64,000 nucleotides of DNA from GWE2-51-13 sp942492825 (GTDB lineage Bacteria; Bacillota_I; Bacilli_A; Erysipelotrichales; Erysipelotrichaceae), in NCBI GenBank assembly GCA_942492825.1, contig OW818635.1:186001-250000 (forward strand), in the 5' to 3' direction. Of this stretch, positions 34,659 to 44,196 are shown piece after piece. Numbering within the stretch: position 1 is the stretch's first letter; the number at the start of each line of letters is the position of its first letter. The notes under the pieces are model-generated. The model saw only the letters and a list, made by a program, of their open reading frames with translations. It did no database searches and was not told the DNA's origin. Position numbers and translations under genes: made by a program.

Positions 34659-35330
34659 ATGAGTTTCTTGGACCTGATTAAAAACGGTATCGTCGAAGAG
34701 TTTACGGGTACGCTTTCCGTCACAGGCGTCTTACTTTCCCTAATCACCGCCTTTCTGATCGCTACGTTTATCGTCTATGTGTATCGGTCGACCTATTCGG
34801 GTGTCATCTACTCAAAATCGTTCGGTTTATTGTTGGTACTGTTGGCGATGGTCACGACCTTGATCGTCCGTACGATCGCATCTAATCTCGCTTTGTCCTT
34901 AGGAATGGTCGGAGCCTTGTCGATCGTTCGTTTCCGTACCGCAATCAAAGATCCCATGGATACCGGATTTATCTTCTGGGCGATCATGGGTGGAATCATG
35001 GCGGGGGTCGGTTTATATCTGGTCGCTTTGGTCAGTTCGCTTGGCGTCGGGTTATTATTCATGTTGAGCCATGCGTTTGAATCCAAATCGGTCACACGGT
35101 TCTTATTGATCATAAAGTTCGACTACGCCGTGCATGAGTCCGTATATGCCGCAATCAAAGCTTTGCCGAAGCATAAGTTGCGTAGTAAGACCTTGGTGGC
35201 AAATCGCGTTGAATTGACGTTTGATATCGAAATCAAAGACAAGGCGGATCACAAGATCGACGCCTTGAAGCAAATGGTCGGCGTCGATTCGGTTTCTCTG
35301 ATCAGTTATCAAAACGACATCGGAGCATGA
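34659..35330 (+). CDS. DUF4956 membrane protein
   Basis: This 223-residue protein has four membrane segments (about residues 22-43, 53-72, 76-92 and 104-135) and a cytoplasmic C-terminal domain with a ferredoxin-like alpha/beta pattern (about 145-223). The SLGMVGALSIVRFRTAIKDPMDTGFIFWAI signature between segments three and four is typical of DUF4956. Across Bacillota this family sits beside VTC-domain genes, so it may be the membrane channel or anchor for the polymerase product. AAAGGAG precedes the ATG. Confidence 0.88.
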   Translation: MSFLDLIKNGIVEEFTGTLSVTGVLLSLITAFLIATFIVYVYRSTYSGVIYSKSFGLLLVLLAMVTTLIVRTIASNLALSLGMVGALSIVRFRTAIKDPMDTGFIFWAIMGGIMAGVGLYLVALVSSLGVGLLFMLSHAFESKSVTRFLLIIKFDYAVHESVYAAIKALPKHKLRSKTLVANRVELTFDIEIKDKADHKIDALKQMVGVDSVSLISYQNDIGA

Positions 35331-35396
35331 TTTTAGATGTCGGTTTTATGTTGAAATGCGTTATACTAACAAAGTAACTTACAAAGGAGAACAACG

Positions 35397-36308
35397 ATGC
35401 GAATCGGAATTATCGGAATCGGCAGTATTGCCAAAAAAGCTTATCTGCCTGTGTTAAGTGTTCGGGCGGGAATCGATTTGATTCCCTGTACACGCAATCC
35501 CGAAAACTTGAAGGAAGTCATGGCCAAATATCATTTAAATGAAGGCTATACGGAAATCGAAGATCTAATCGCTTCCAAATTAGATGCGGTCTATGTCACC
35601 TCCGCCACGGAAGCGCATCATGCGATGGTGAAACGATTCTTAGAAGCGGGAATACCGGTCCATGTGGACAAACCGATCACGATGGATTTTGAGAAATCCT
35701 TCGAATTGCTCTTGTTGAGTGAAAAGTTAAACGTTCCGTTGATGGTCGGTTTCAATCGTCGCTTTGTACCGTTGATTAAGAAAGTCCGCGAGCTTGGCGT
35801 ACCGAATCATGTCATCTACCAAAAGAACCGTAATCTTCGTCCGGATCCCACACGTCGCTTTATCGTCGAGGATTTCATCCATGTCATCGACACGACCCGT
35901 TTCTTGCTTCAGGCGGACATCGAAAACTTAGGGGTCTTCCCGCGTTTCAATGATGGTCTGCTCTCCGCCGTAACCGTTCTCTTGATAACCAACGTGAACC
36001 ATGGAATCTGTATCATGGATTATGAGAACGGAGTCAATGAAGAATCCATCGAAGTGTTCAATTCATATGAGAAGACGATAATTCGAGATTTGACATTCAT
36101 GGAAAGTTATAAAGAGGGTGTATTTGCGCTTGAACCGCAGAGAGATTGGGATCCGACTCTATTGAAACGTGGTTTCGAGGACATGACGACGGCTTATCTT
36201 GAAGCCATCGAAAACAAACTAACGATGCCGATCGATCTCCGTGACGCATTACGTACCCATGAAATCTGTGAGAAGATCGTCGAAACGATCGATTCGATGA
36301 CCCGTTAA
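35397..36308 (+). CDS. Gfo/Idh/MocA-family oxidoreductase
   Basis: This 303-residue NAD(P)-dependent dehydrogenase has a Rossmann motif GIIGIGSIAKKAYLPVL at the N-terminus, then the HVDKPITM catalytic lysine segment (Lys near 93) and VGFNRRF near 117. The C-terminal half is the substrate-binding beta-sheet domain. These enzymes oxidise or reduce sugars, inositols or bile pigments; the substrate is not clear. It could act on a precursor for the preceding envelope cluster, but it has its own leader and terminator, so the link is weak. Confidence 0.88.
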   Translation: MRIGIIGIGSIAKKAYLPVLSVRAGIDLIPCTRNPENLKEVMAKYHLNEGYTEIEDLIASKLDAVYVTSATEAHHAMVKRFLEAGIPVHVDKPITMDFEKSFELLLLSEKLNVPLMVGFNRRFVPLIKKVRELGVPNHVIYQKNRNLRPDPTRRFIVEDFIHVIDTTRFLLQADIENLGVFPRFNDGLLSAVTVLLITNVNHGICIMDYENGVNEESIEVFNSYEKTIIRDLTFMESYKEGVFALEPQRDWDPTLLKRGFEDMTTAYLEAIENKLTMPIDLRDALRTHEICEKIVETIDSMTR

Positions 36309-36322
36309 GGGTCATTTTTTTT
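36297..36322 (+). terminator. Terminator overlapping the oxidoreductase stop codon
   Basis: ATGACCC (36297-36303), loop GTTAA and GGGTCAT (36309-36315) are followed by eight T. The TAA stop lies in the loop. Confidence 0.88.
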
Positions 36323-36380
36323 CGTCAGTGGAAGCGATCGAAAATTAGGTGTATAATGCAACAAACAAAGGAGAAACATC

Positions 36381-37196
36381 ATGCGAACATCGATCCCCCA
36401 AAGCCGTCGGATCGTCATCAAAGTCGGCACGTCGACCTTGACATACGATACCGGGAAAATCAACTTCACGCGGATGGAAAAATTGGCGCAGGTGATCTGC
36501 GACCTGATGAACCAAGGAAAAGAAGTGGTCTTGGTCTCTTCCGGTGCGATCGGCGTGGGTGTCGGGAAATTGAAACTTGAACGTCGACCCAATACTGTAC
36601 GTGAAAAACAAGCCGTCGCCGCCGTCGGACAATGCGAACTGATGCATCTCTACAGTAAGTTTTTTGCCGAATACGGCCATATTGTCGGACAAATATTATT
36701 AACACGGGATGTGGTCGAAGAAAGCCGTACCCGTACCAATGTCATCAATACCTTTGAAAGTTTACTGGAGAAAGGGATCTTGCCAATCGTAAACGAGAAC
36801 GATTCGGTCGCTACGGATGAAATCGAATCCGGTGAAAATCGGATTTTCGGGGATAACGATACCTTATCTGCGATTGTTGCGAAGCTGATCGAAGCCGATC
36901 TCTTGGTGATCCTTTCCGATATCGATGGTTTCTATGATCAAGACCCCCACAAAAATCCTGAAGCTCGTCTGATCGATGTCGTTGAAGAAGTAACGCCGGA
37001 AATCGAAGCCTTGGCAGGCGGTGCGGGTTCCAACCGTGGAACCGGCGGGATGATCACCAAACTCCATGCCGCGAAGATTGCCAACCAAGCCGGGGTCGAC
37101 ATGGTCTTAGCGACTGGGAAAGACCCGCGGATCTTACTCGATATTCTGGAAGGGAAGAATGTGGGTACGTTATTTAGGAGGCAAGATCATGAGTGA
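36381..37196 (+). CDS. proB: Glutamate 5-kinase (no PUA domain)
   Basis: This 271-residue amino-acid kinase phosphorylates glutamate, the first step to proline. VIKVGTSTLT opens the fold, VSSGAIGVGVGKL is near 53-65, NENDSVATDEI near 137 and DNDTLSAIVA near 156; the GTGGMITKLHAAKIA active-site helix follows. It ends at about residue 271, so the RNA-binding-like PUA domain of E. coli ProB is absent, as in some Gram-positives. It overlaps proA by eight bases. AAAGGAGAAAC precedes the ATG and TATAAT lies about 25 bases upstream. Confidence 0.95.
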   Translation: MRTSIPQSRRIVIKVGTSTLTYDTGKINFTRMEKLAQVICDLMNQGKEVVLVSSGAIGVGVGKLKLERRPNTVREKQAVAAVGQCELMHLYSKFFAEYGHIVGQILLTRDVVEESRTRTNVINTFESLLEKGILPIVNENDSVATDEIESGENRIFGDNDTLSAIVAKLIEADLLVILSDIDGFYDQDPHKNPEARLIDVVEEVTPEIEALAGGAGSNRGTGGMITKLHAAKIANQAGVDMVLATGKDPRILLDILEGKNVGTLFRRQDHE

Positions 37197-38433
37197 AATT
37201 ACCCTCAAAGGTTCGTTGGCGAAAACAGCGGCGATCCAACTCGCCCTTGTTTCCCCCCAACAAAAAAACGATGCCTTGCGTAGCATCGCCAACGCACTTG
37301 TTGATAATTTCGAGAAGATTCTTTCCGCAAACCAACTCGACATAAACGCCGCTCAAGCCAACGGAATCAGCGGTACGCTTATAGATCGTTTGCGTTTAGA
37401 TATCGGCCGGATCGAAGATATGGCGCAAGGGTTGATTCAAATCTCCGAACTCCCCGACCCGATCGGCGAACTGGTCCAAACGATCGATCGTCCCAACGGT
37501 CTACATATCCGTCAAATCCGTGTTCCGCTTGGCGTGATCGGGATCATCTATGAAGCCCGTCCGAATGTTACCGTCGATGCTGCGGGATTATGTTTAAAGG
37601 CCGGCAACGCGGTCATTCTTCGGGGTGGTAAAGAAGCCTTGCATACCAACAAAACACTCATCGAAATCATAAAACAAGCGCTTCTAGGCATTAATTTTGT
37701 GCCCAATGCGATCCAACTCATCGAAAACCCGGATCGTCAAATCGCCAACGAAATGATGAAAGCCAACGAATATCTCGATGTCTTGATCCCTCGCGGCGGG
37801 GCGGGTTTGATTCAAGCGGTCGTTGAAAACGCAACCGTTCCCGTCATCGAAACAGGAGTTGGAAACTGTCATGTGTACGTCGAGAAAAGCGCCGATCTTG
37901 ACATGGCGCTTGCGATTCTGGTGAATGCGAAAGTCAGCCGCCCGTCGGTATGTAATGCGGCCGAGAGTTTATTGGTGGATCGCGAAATCGCGCACGAATT
38001 CTTACCGAAAGCTTATGAAGCATTGAGTTTGTTGAACGTTGAGCTGCGTGGTTGTGATGAATCCATCAAAATCTTGCCTGCGATCCAACATGCCGAATTG
38101 GAAGATTGGGGCAGAGAATACCTCGATTTGATTCTCAGTGTCAAAGTGATTTCCGGAATCGACGAAGCAATCCAACATATCCGCACTTACGGCACAAAGC
38201 ATTCCGAAGCGATCGTTACCAAAGATGAAACTTTTGCCCAACGTTTCTTAAATGAAATCGACGCTGCCGCCGTCTACGTCAACGCATCAACGCGTTTTAC
38301 GGATGGCTTCGAATTCGGCTTTGGCGCAGAGATCGGCATCAGTACGCAAAAGCTACATGCGAGAGGTCCGATGGGCTTAAAAGAATTGACTTCCACCAAA
38401 TACATTATCCGAGGTAATGGGCAAGTTCGATAG
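37189..38433 (+). CDS. proA: Gamma-glutamyl phosphate reductase
   Basis: This 414-residue aldehyde-dehydrogenase-fold enzyme reduces glutamyl phosphate to glutamate semialdehyde. Typical segments are RQIRVPLGVIGIIYEARPNVTVDAAGLCLKAGNA, VLIPRGGAGLIQAV, the catalytic cysteine segment SRPSVCNAAESLLV near 256, and the C-terminal FGFGAEIGISTQKLHARGPMGL. AGGAGG before ATG 37189 supports the start, with an earlier in-frame GTG rejected. proC is not present. Confidence 0.96.
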   Translation: MSEITLKGSLAKTAAIQLALVSPQQKNDALRSIANALVDNFEKILSANQLDINAAQANGISGTLIDRLRLDIGRIEDMAQGLIQISELPDPIGELVQTIDRPNGLHIRQIRVPLGVIGIIYEARPNVTVDAAGLCLKAGNAVILRGGKEALHTNKTLIEIIKQALLGINFVPNAIQLIENPDRQIANEMMKANEYLDVLIPRGGAGLIQAVVENATVPVIETGVGNCHVYVEKSADLDMALAILVNAKVSRPSVCNAAESLLVDREIAHEFLPKAYEALSLLNVELRGCDESIKILPAIQHAELEDWGREYLDLILSVKVISGIDEAIQHIRTYGTKHSEAIVTKDETFAQRFLNEIDAAAVYVNASTRFTDGFEFGFGAEIGISTQKLHARGPMGLKELTSTKYIIRGNGQVR

Positions 38434-38944
38434 AGATATACGTTATTCGATCTATCCGTTATGCAAAGTGGCGAACCTCGTATCATCAAGTAGGGATTTA
38501 TGATTTCGCTGACAAATAAAAGTCAAAGACACAAAATCTATTGATGGCATAAAAATTTATAAAACTATAGGGCTTGATTTACTGAGATACACTCATCATA
38601 TTTGATTCATTTTAGTAACTAATTCTTATTAAGATTACGTTTCGAATTGTCGGTATCGTTTTAGCGACATAACCTACCTGTCGATTGGAATGTCTTAAAC
38701 TCATGGTTTTCAGTCTTCTGGATAAATCCTGAAGGTAGATGCAGTTATGTTCGTTTTGCGATTGTTTTAAACGAACCCCTATGGATATTTACTCATACTA
38801 AGAAAAGTGGTATTGTTTTTTTATGGTAGAAAAACATTAGCTGGAATTGTTACACTCAAGTTAAGTTGTTACTAAGAAGAAAATTGGGTGGAGTGCTAAA
38901 TGTTAAGCAGCATAAAAATCAAGTTCATCTTGAGGGGAACAATC
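38434..38944. other. Gene-free A+T-rich stretch after proA
   Basis: There is no supported gene or RNA here. Base composition drops sharply relative to proBA. A GGTGGAG at 38887-38893 precedes an in-frame ATG at 38900, which could make a 15-residue N-terminal extension of the next protein. No tRNA or clear repeat flanks the patch. Confidence 0.4.
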
Positions 38945-39475
38945 ATGAAAAAACTTAGTAGACCTATGCAGATTGGATTGATCGTACTAGCGGCTGTATT
39001 GAGCTTTTCGGTATTTTTCTTGCTTAGTAAAGGGTTGGCAAATGTCTTTGAATCGAAGGCAAAGACAAAGGAATTTGCGAAAGCAGGCATGACAATAACA
39101 CTGACATCTGATTTTTACGAAAAGGAAATCGCCTCTCAAACTGCCTACTACGAGTCGCAGAAATATATTGTGTCGGTTTTAAAGGAAGAATTCACGATTT
39201 TTGATTCTATGGGCATATCCACGGATATTTCTGCGAAGGAATATGCGAAACTTGTGCTCGACAATAATATGTTAACTTCTCCCATTGAAGAAAAAGACAA
39301 CTTAACTTACTTCAAATACGAGAAGACAACTAACGGGAAGCTCTTCAGTTACTTTGCAACCGTCCATAAAAGTTCTGATTCTTTTTGGTTAATTCAGTTT
39401 GTATGTGAGTCAAAAAACGCTGAAGATTCTCAAGATTTGTTTGTTGAATGGGGACAGTCGATAAAACTTAACTAA
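38945..39475 (+). CDS. Membrane-anchored hypothetical protein
   Basis: This 176-residue protein starts MKKLSRPMQIGL with one membrane segment (about residues 10-30) and a polar extracytoplasmic domain. No lipobox or family motif is recognised. GAGGGG gives a good site for ATG 38945; an in-frame ATG at 38900 also has its own GGTGGAG, so two N-termini are possible. It lies 26 bases before a second anchored unknown of similar layout. The pair sits in an A+T-rich patch and may be recently acquired. Confidence 0.55.
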   Translation: MKKLSRPMQIGLIVLAAVLSFSVFFLLSKGLANVFESKAKTKEFAKAGMTITLTSDFYEKEIASQTAYYESQKYIVSVLKEEFTIFDSMGISTDISAKEYAKLVLDNNMLTSPIEEKDNLTYFKYEKTTNGKLFSYFATVHKSSDSFWLIQFVCESKNAEDSQDLFVEWGQSIKLN

Positions 39476-39501
39476 TTTCGTATTGCGAAGGGGGCAAGCA
39501 T

Positions 39502-40044
39502 ATGAGCGCAATCCGTGTAAAGAAAACTCTTATTGGTTTAGTATCAATTTCCTTAATCTTCATTCTCGTAATCGGACTGGTAAATCTATCCAAATCTCTT
39601 TCCTCAAAATACAACGTTCCGGATGAAATGAACCTCAAACTCAATCAAACCCGAGATCAATTCAATCTCGGATTCAAAGCTTATACCGCCAACCGTATCT
39701 TTCAAGAAGAATCTCGAAGTGTTATCGATGTGGATGGCGATAAGGTAATCAGGCAAGTCTTAAACAACACGTTTACCAAAGTGACATTCTTTTATACTAT
39801 CGACGGAGATCCGATCCGTATCGATTTCGAGAAATTGAAAATCAATGGCAACTTCGCATTTACTCTGACAACAATCTATCATGGAAATTTAAACTCATGG
39901 CCTTTTCCTATCGAAGAAGTGCGAAGTGCAGAAGAAGCATATGAAACGGATAATCCAACGTGGACATCCGGTGAGGAAGTCGTCGTGAAATGCGTCAAAC
40001 GGGATTGGCATTATACGATGGAATGGAAAACGAATCTCCAATAG
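39502..40044 (+). CDS. Membrane-anchored hypothetical protein
   Basis: This 180-residue protein has an N-terminal membrane segment (about residues 9-29), then a domain with alternating strands (TKVTFFYTIDGDPIRIDF, FAFTLTTIYHGNL) that looks like a small extracellular beta-rich module. No family is recognised. GAAGGGGGC precedes the ATG. It is cotranscribed with the previous gene, and the unit ends at a strong terminator. Confidence 0.55.
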   Translation: MSAIRVKKTLIGLVSISLIFILVIGLVNLSKSLSSKYNVPDEMNLKLNQTRDQFNLGFKAYTANRIFQEESRSVIDVDGDKVIRQVLNNTFTKVTFFYTIDGDPIRIDFEKLKINGNFAFTLTTIYHGNLNSWPFPIEEVRSAEEAYETDNPTWTSGEEVVVKCVKRDWHYTMEWKTNLQ

Positions 40045-40052
40045 ATGAATAG

Positions 40053-40083
40053 AAAAGCCGCTTCCAATTTGGAAACGGCTTTT
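40053..40083 (+). terminator. Terminator
   Basis: AAAAGCCG (40053-40060) pairs with CGGCTTTT (40076-40083), with an inner TTCC/GGAA stem and 5-base loop; T-rich sequence follows. Confidence 0.85.
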
Positions 40084-40150
40084 GATTTTTAGATATCTTC
40101 AATCACGATAAGAGTAAATTAATGTGAGTTTAAGTTACTGAAAGGATGAA

Positions 40151-41344
40151 CTAATCGTTTTGTTTTTCAATCGCATTTCGAATTACTTCTCCTAAGCGAT
40201 GAATTGCTTCTTCGATCTCCGCTTCATTGGAGTTTGTGTAATTGATACGCATCGTATTGGCGTCCGTACGATCCACATAGAACGGATCTCCCGGGACAAA
40301 AATCACATTCGAAGCGATGGCAGTCTCGACCAATTTCATCGTCGATATGCCCTCCGGTAACGTCACCCACATGAACATGCCGCCGTACGGTTTTGTGACG
40401 GTGACCGATTTCGGGAAATGACGTTCGATGCTTGCGACCATGGTATCACGTTGACTCCGATACATGGTTTTGATTTTCGCGATATGTTCATCAAGATCGT
40501 TGTCGACTAAGAATTGATGGACGACACGTTGCGCAAAAATATTGGTATGCAAGTCCGTGGCTTGTTTGGCGGTGATTAGTTTGTCCATGATTTCGGGACA
40601 GGCGACCACCCAACCCAAGCGCATTCCGGGCGAAACGATTTTCGAGAATGATCCCAACAGGATACCCCGTTCGCCAAGATGGGACTTGATTGGCAACTCT
40701 TCTTCCCCGTAGAAACGCAATTCGCTATAAGGATCGTCTTCGACCAACAACGAACCATATTTTTCGATCAAGCGGGCAACTTCGACGCGATTCTCTTTCG
40801 TATAGGTCAATCCGGTCGGATTTTGGAAATTCGGTACCGTATAAAACAACTTCACCGGATGATTCTTTAACAGTTCTTCCAACATCGTCACGTCCACACC
40901 GTCCTCATTGAGTTGAACTTCATGGAACGTCGGTTGGTAAAAGGTCAAACTTTGAAGTGCGCCAAGATACGAAGGACATTCGACCAGCACATCATCACCT
41001 TCGTCGATCAGGATTTTTCCGATCAAATCCAGGGCTTGTTGGGATCCGTTGGTTATCAATATCTGTTCGATCGGGACATCCAATCCGAATCGTTTCTTAT
41101 ACCGTTCGCTGATGTAGCGGCGTAAAGGCACAAAACCTTCGGTTCCCGCATATTGCAGGGCTCGGGTACCGTCATTGCGTAATACTTTGACTGCGGCGGC
41201 CTCGATCGCTTCGGTAGGAAAAGAGAGCGGATTGGGAAAACCGCCGGCCAGCGAAATCATATCGGGTTGGTCAAGAACTTTGAATATCTCACGGATGAAG
41301 GACTTCTTAACTTTGGCGACGCGTTTCGAGAATTTGATATCCAT
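40151..41344 (-). CDS. PLP-dependent aminotransferase (2-aminoadipate/valine-pyruvate type)
   Basis: This 397-residue class I/II aminotransferase has ISLAGGFPNPLSFP near the start, QALDLIGK, YTVPNFQNPTGLTY near 170 and the PLP lysine in LGSFSKIVSPGMRLGW near 233. The C-terminal RINYTNSNE carries the substrate-carboxylate arginine. The layout matches LysN/2-aminoadipate aminotransferase-like enzymes with wide specificity. It is monocistronic with a GGAG ribosome binding site. Confidence 0.9.
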   Translation of the reverse strand: MDIKFSKRVAKVKKSFIREIFKVLDQPDMISLAGGFPNPLSFPTEAIEAAAVKVLRNDGTRALQYAGTEGFVPLRRYISERYKKRFGLDVPIEQILITNGSQQALDLIGKILIDEGDDVLVECPSYLGALQSLTFYQPTFHEVQLNEDGVDVTMLEELLKNHPVKLFYTVPNFQNPTGLTYTKENRVEVARLIEKYGSLLVEDDPYSELRFYGEEELPIKSHLGERGILLGSFSKIVSPGMRLGWVVACPEIMDKLITAKQATDLHTNIFAQRVVHQFLVDNDLDEHIAKIKTMYRSQRDTMVASIERHFPKSVTVTKPYGGMFMWVTLPEGISTMKLVETAIASNVIFVPGDPFYVDRTDANTMRINYTNSNEAEIEEAIHRLGEVIRNAIEKQND

Positions 41345-41430
41345 GGCGGACTCCGTTTCTATATTGTCTTATTTTAAGCGATATGTGATGGATTGAACAG
41401 GTAAAAACGGTGAAAACTTATCGAAACAAA

Positions 41431-42177
41431 CTATTTCTTGATAAAGGGTTCGATCAGAATCGATGCGCTACGTTGCATCTCACGCCAGAAATCGGAAGCG
41501 AACTTGCGCTTGTAGATTGCGCTCAACGTGGATTTGTAATCTAAGAAGGGCAAACCCGCGTCTTCGGCTTGTGTTTTATACATCGCTTGTAGCTGCTCTG
41601 CGTCGGTCTTATGATAGTAGTTCTCATGGACGATGAATTCTTTCCGAATGCGGGTCGGTTTCTTTCGGTCGATCTGCTGTTGGACGGGATATCCGAACAC
41701 TATCATCCCGATAGGGACGACGGTATCGGGAAGATGTAATAATTCACGGTGAATCTCGACGTTTTCGATGATGTCGCCGATATAACAAGAACCGATCCCG
41801 AGTGACCAAGCCGCGACGACCGCGTTCTGAGAGGCGATCAAAGCATCGCTAAGTGACAAAAGCAAATCGCCGGCTCCGACGTTAACGTCTGTCGAACCGA
41901 TTAATTTAAACCCTTCGAAAAGACGATCGGTATCGGCGCAAAAAATCAATATCATCGGTGCCTTTGCGATAAACGCTTGATGATCACAGGTTTCGGCCAA
42001 ACGATCCTTGATGTTTTGATCTGTAATATCCAAAATCGAATATAACATCAGATTCCCCGCCGTCGGCGCTTGGAGTGCCGCATCAAGGATCAGTGCTTTG
42101 TTTTCTTGTGATATGGGTTCTTCCGTAAAGATCCGGACGGACTTGCGGTCAAACAACTCTTGGATCGTTGAGTTCAT
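41431..42177 (-). CDS. NfsA-like flavin nitroreductase
   Basis: This 248-residue FMN-dependent oxidoreductase has FDRKSVRIFTEEPIS (FMN-phosphate arginine), APTAGNLMLY near 38, SLGIGSCYIGDI near 128 and a PIGMIVFGYP strand. A long C-terminal arm with YYHKTDAEQL is typical of the NfsA/FRP group. The natural substrate is unknown; NAD(P)H-driven reduction of quinones, flavins or nitro compounds is usual. A second nitroreductase lies at 44495. Confidence 0.9.
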   Translation of the reverse strand: MNSTIQELFDRKSVRIFTEEPISQENKALILDAALQAPTAGNLMLYSILDITDQNIKDRLAETCDHQAFIAKAPMILIFCADTDRLFEGFKLIGSTDVNVGAGDLLLSLSDALIASQNAVVAAWSLGIGSCYIGDIIENVEIHRELLHLPDTVVPIGMIVFGYPVQQQIDRKKPTRIRKEFIVHENYYHKTDAEQLQAMYKTQAEDAGLPFLDYKSTLSAIYKRKFASDFWREMQRSASILIEPFIKK

Positions 42178-42324
42178 GGGGTTACCTCGCTTATTATCTT
42201 AAGAATAACATGAATACGTAGCGACGAAAACAACGTAAATTAATATGGAATTAACACCGACTATGATATAAATCAAGTAGCAGAAGTCTACCTTTCATGT
42301 CTCACTTGAAAGCGAGGTACAACC

Positions 42325-44169
42325 ATGAAAAAAATCATCGTCTTACTCTCTATTTTGACCCTCATGTTTAGCGGGTGCTCGACGTGGTTTCAAGAACCCC
42401 AATCCGACAGTTTGGCTCTGATCGTCGATCGCGATGCGATCAAGGAAATGATCACATCCCGCTTCAGTAACTTGCCCAATCAAATGGAAGGTGCTAAGGA
42501 CGCGGTTTCTCCGACGTCCGGTTATTCAAGCACCAACACGCAGGTAAAGGGAATCGATGAAGGCGATTTGGTGAAGACCGATGGGAAACGAATCATCCAC
42601 GTCAATGGTCAAACGATCCGCATCCTGGAAGTCGCAACCTCCAAAGCCGTCGGGAAGATCGAATACATTTATACCGACAAAGATACGAAATTCTATTATC
42701 CCAGCGAAGTTTTCCTCTACAAAGACACCTTAGTCGTCATGGGATCGATTTCGCAATACAACGGCGGATTCTATCCGATGATGGAGAAGGATGGCATCGC
42801 CCGCGATATGATCTGGCGCGGGTATCAAGATTCGTTTGTCAGCCTTTATGACTTACGTGATCCCAGTGCGCCGAAACTGTTAAAGAACTACGAGCTCTCG
42901 GGAAGTTATTATTCCGCCCGACTCAACGATGGCGAGCTGATGGTCGTATCCAATCAATTTGATCTGATGATTTATGCGAAAGACGGATCGACCAGCGTCA
43001 ACGCCCCGGAAGTTCGGGAAACGATGTCCAACGTCACGATTTCTTCCTTGGATACCAAGAGTGCTTACGTTCTCCCTGGGAAACAGGGCGACAGTTTCGT
43101 CAATATCCTAAAAATGAATTTGGGTACAAGTTCTGAACCGAAATTGACTTCGTTCCTCGGTTCGATCCAAACGCTTTACGTTGACAATGACAATCTATTG
43201 ATGGCGCAATACCGCTATGTCGTCAGTAATACGGCGACCGGCGAAGGAAAGACCCTCACCGACATCTTGCGTTTCGACATCGACACCTTGGAATTGAAAG
43301 CCGATGCGTCGATCGACGGATACTTGTTGAATCAATTCTCGCTAGACATCCACGATGGTTATGTCCGCGTCGCTTCGACCAAATGGTCCAATGACGGGAA
43401 AGTCGCCAACGCGGTCCATATCTTCAATATGTCCTTAGATGTCCAAAGTTCGATCGTCAACCTTGCGGAAGGCGAAACCATCCGTGCGGTCCGTTTTATC
43501 GGAGATAAGGGGTATGTGGTGACGTTTGAGAATGTCGACCCCTTGTTTGTGATCGACTTCAGTAATCCGAGTTCCATTAAAGTCACGGGCGAATTGAAGG
43601 TTCCGGGATTTAGCACCTACTTGCATCCGGTTTCCGACAGCGTGCTCTTCGGGATCGCGGAAGACTTGGAAGTCATTCCGATGAAAGATACTTTCGGGAA
43701 TACCTGGAATAGCGTCAACCGTTTCGGGATCAAGATCAGTTTGTTCAATGTGAATGATCCGACCAAACCGATTGAGATCGATTCCAAACGTGTGTTAGGA
43801 CAAAACGGTTACACCGAAGCTTCCTACAATCATCGTGCCGTCGTGTTCGATGCGGATAACGGATTACTCTATCTCCCGTTCTCCGATGCGGACTACACAA
43901 CTCAAATTTGTCAGACGACCGATGGGAAAGAAGGCGAAGGGAAGTATACCTATTGCGCTTATAAGATCGAAAGCGGATTGAAAGTCATATCGATCGATGA
44001 AAACTCGGTCGAACTCGTGAAATCGATCGTCGTCGCCGCCAATAATGATTACTCAAATTTAGTGACACGAGTCCTCTATGTCGGCGATAAGCTCTATGCG
44101 ATGACCGGTGCTGGCGTCTTGGTTTACGATCGTAACGACTTCAGTTTACTGACAAGCATCAAATACTAG
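42325..44169 (+). CDS. Secreted beta-propeller-domain lipoprotein
   Basis: This 614-residue lipoprotein has signal peptide MKKIIVLLSILTLMFSGC, with lipobox cysteine at residue 18. Residues 65-614 match the bacterial C-terminal beta-propeller family (PF09826). The motif STNTQVKGIDEGDLVKTDG near 70-88 is its signature, followed by repeated blades with VSLYDLRDPSAPK and VIDFSNPSSIKV. It probably binds ligands or proteins at the outer membrane face of the cell; no enzyme motif is seen. GCGAGGT precedes the ATG. The gene is G+C typical of the core genome and ends at a strong terminator. Confidence 0.85.
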   Translation: MKKIIVLLSILTLMFSGCSTWFQEPQSDSLALIVDRDAIKEMITSRFSNLPNQMEGAKDAVSPTSGYSSTNTQVKGIDEGDLVKTDGKRIIHVNGQTIRILEVATSKAVGKIEYIYTDKDTKFYYPSEVFLYKDTLVVMGSISQYNGGFYPMMEKDGIARDMIWRGYQDSFVSLYDLRDPSAPKLLKNYELSGSYYSARLNDGELMVVSNQFDLMIYAKDGSTSVNAPEVRETMSNVTISSLDTKSAYVLPGKQGDSFVNILKMNLGTSSEPKLTSFLGSIQTLYVDNDNLLMAQYRYVVSNTATGEGKTLTDILRFDIDTLELKADASIDGYLLNQFSLDIHDGYVRVASTKWSNDGKVANAVHIFNMSLDVQSSIVNLAEGETIRAVRFIGDKGYVVTFENVDPLFVIDFSNPSSIKVTGELKVPGFSTYLHPVSDSVLFGIAEDLEVIPMKDTFGNTWNSVNRFGIKISLFNVNDPTKPIEIDSKRVLGQNGYTEASYNHRAVVFDADNGLLYLPFSDADYTTQICQTTDGKEGEGKYTYCAYKIESGLKVISIDENSVELVKSIVVAANNDYSNLVTRVLYVGDKLYAMTGAGVLVYDRNDFSLLTSIKY

Positions 44170-44196
44170 AATACGGAAGCTGCCTTCCGAAAAAAA

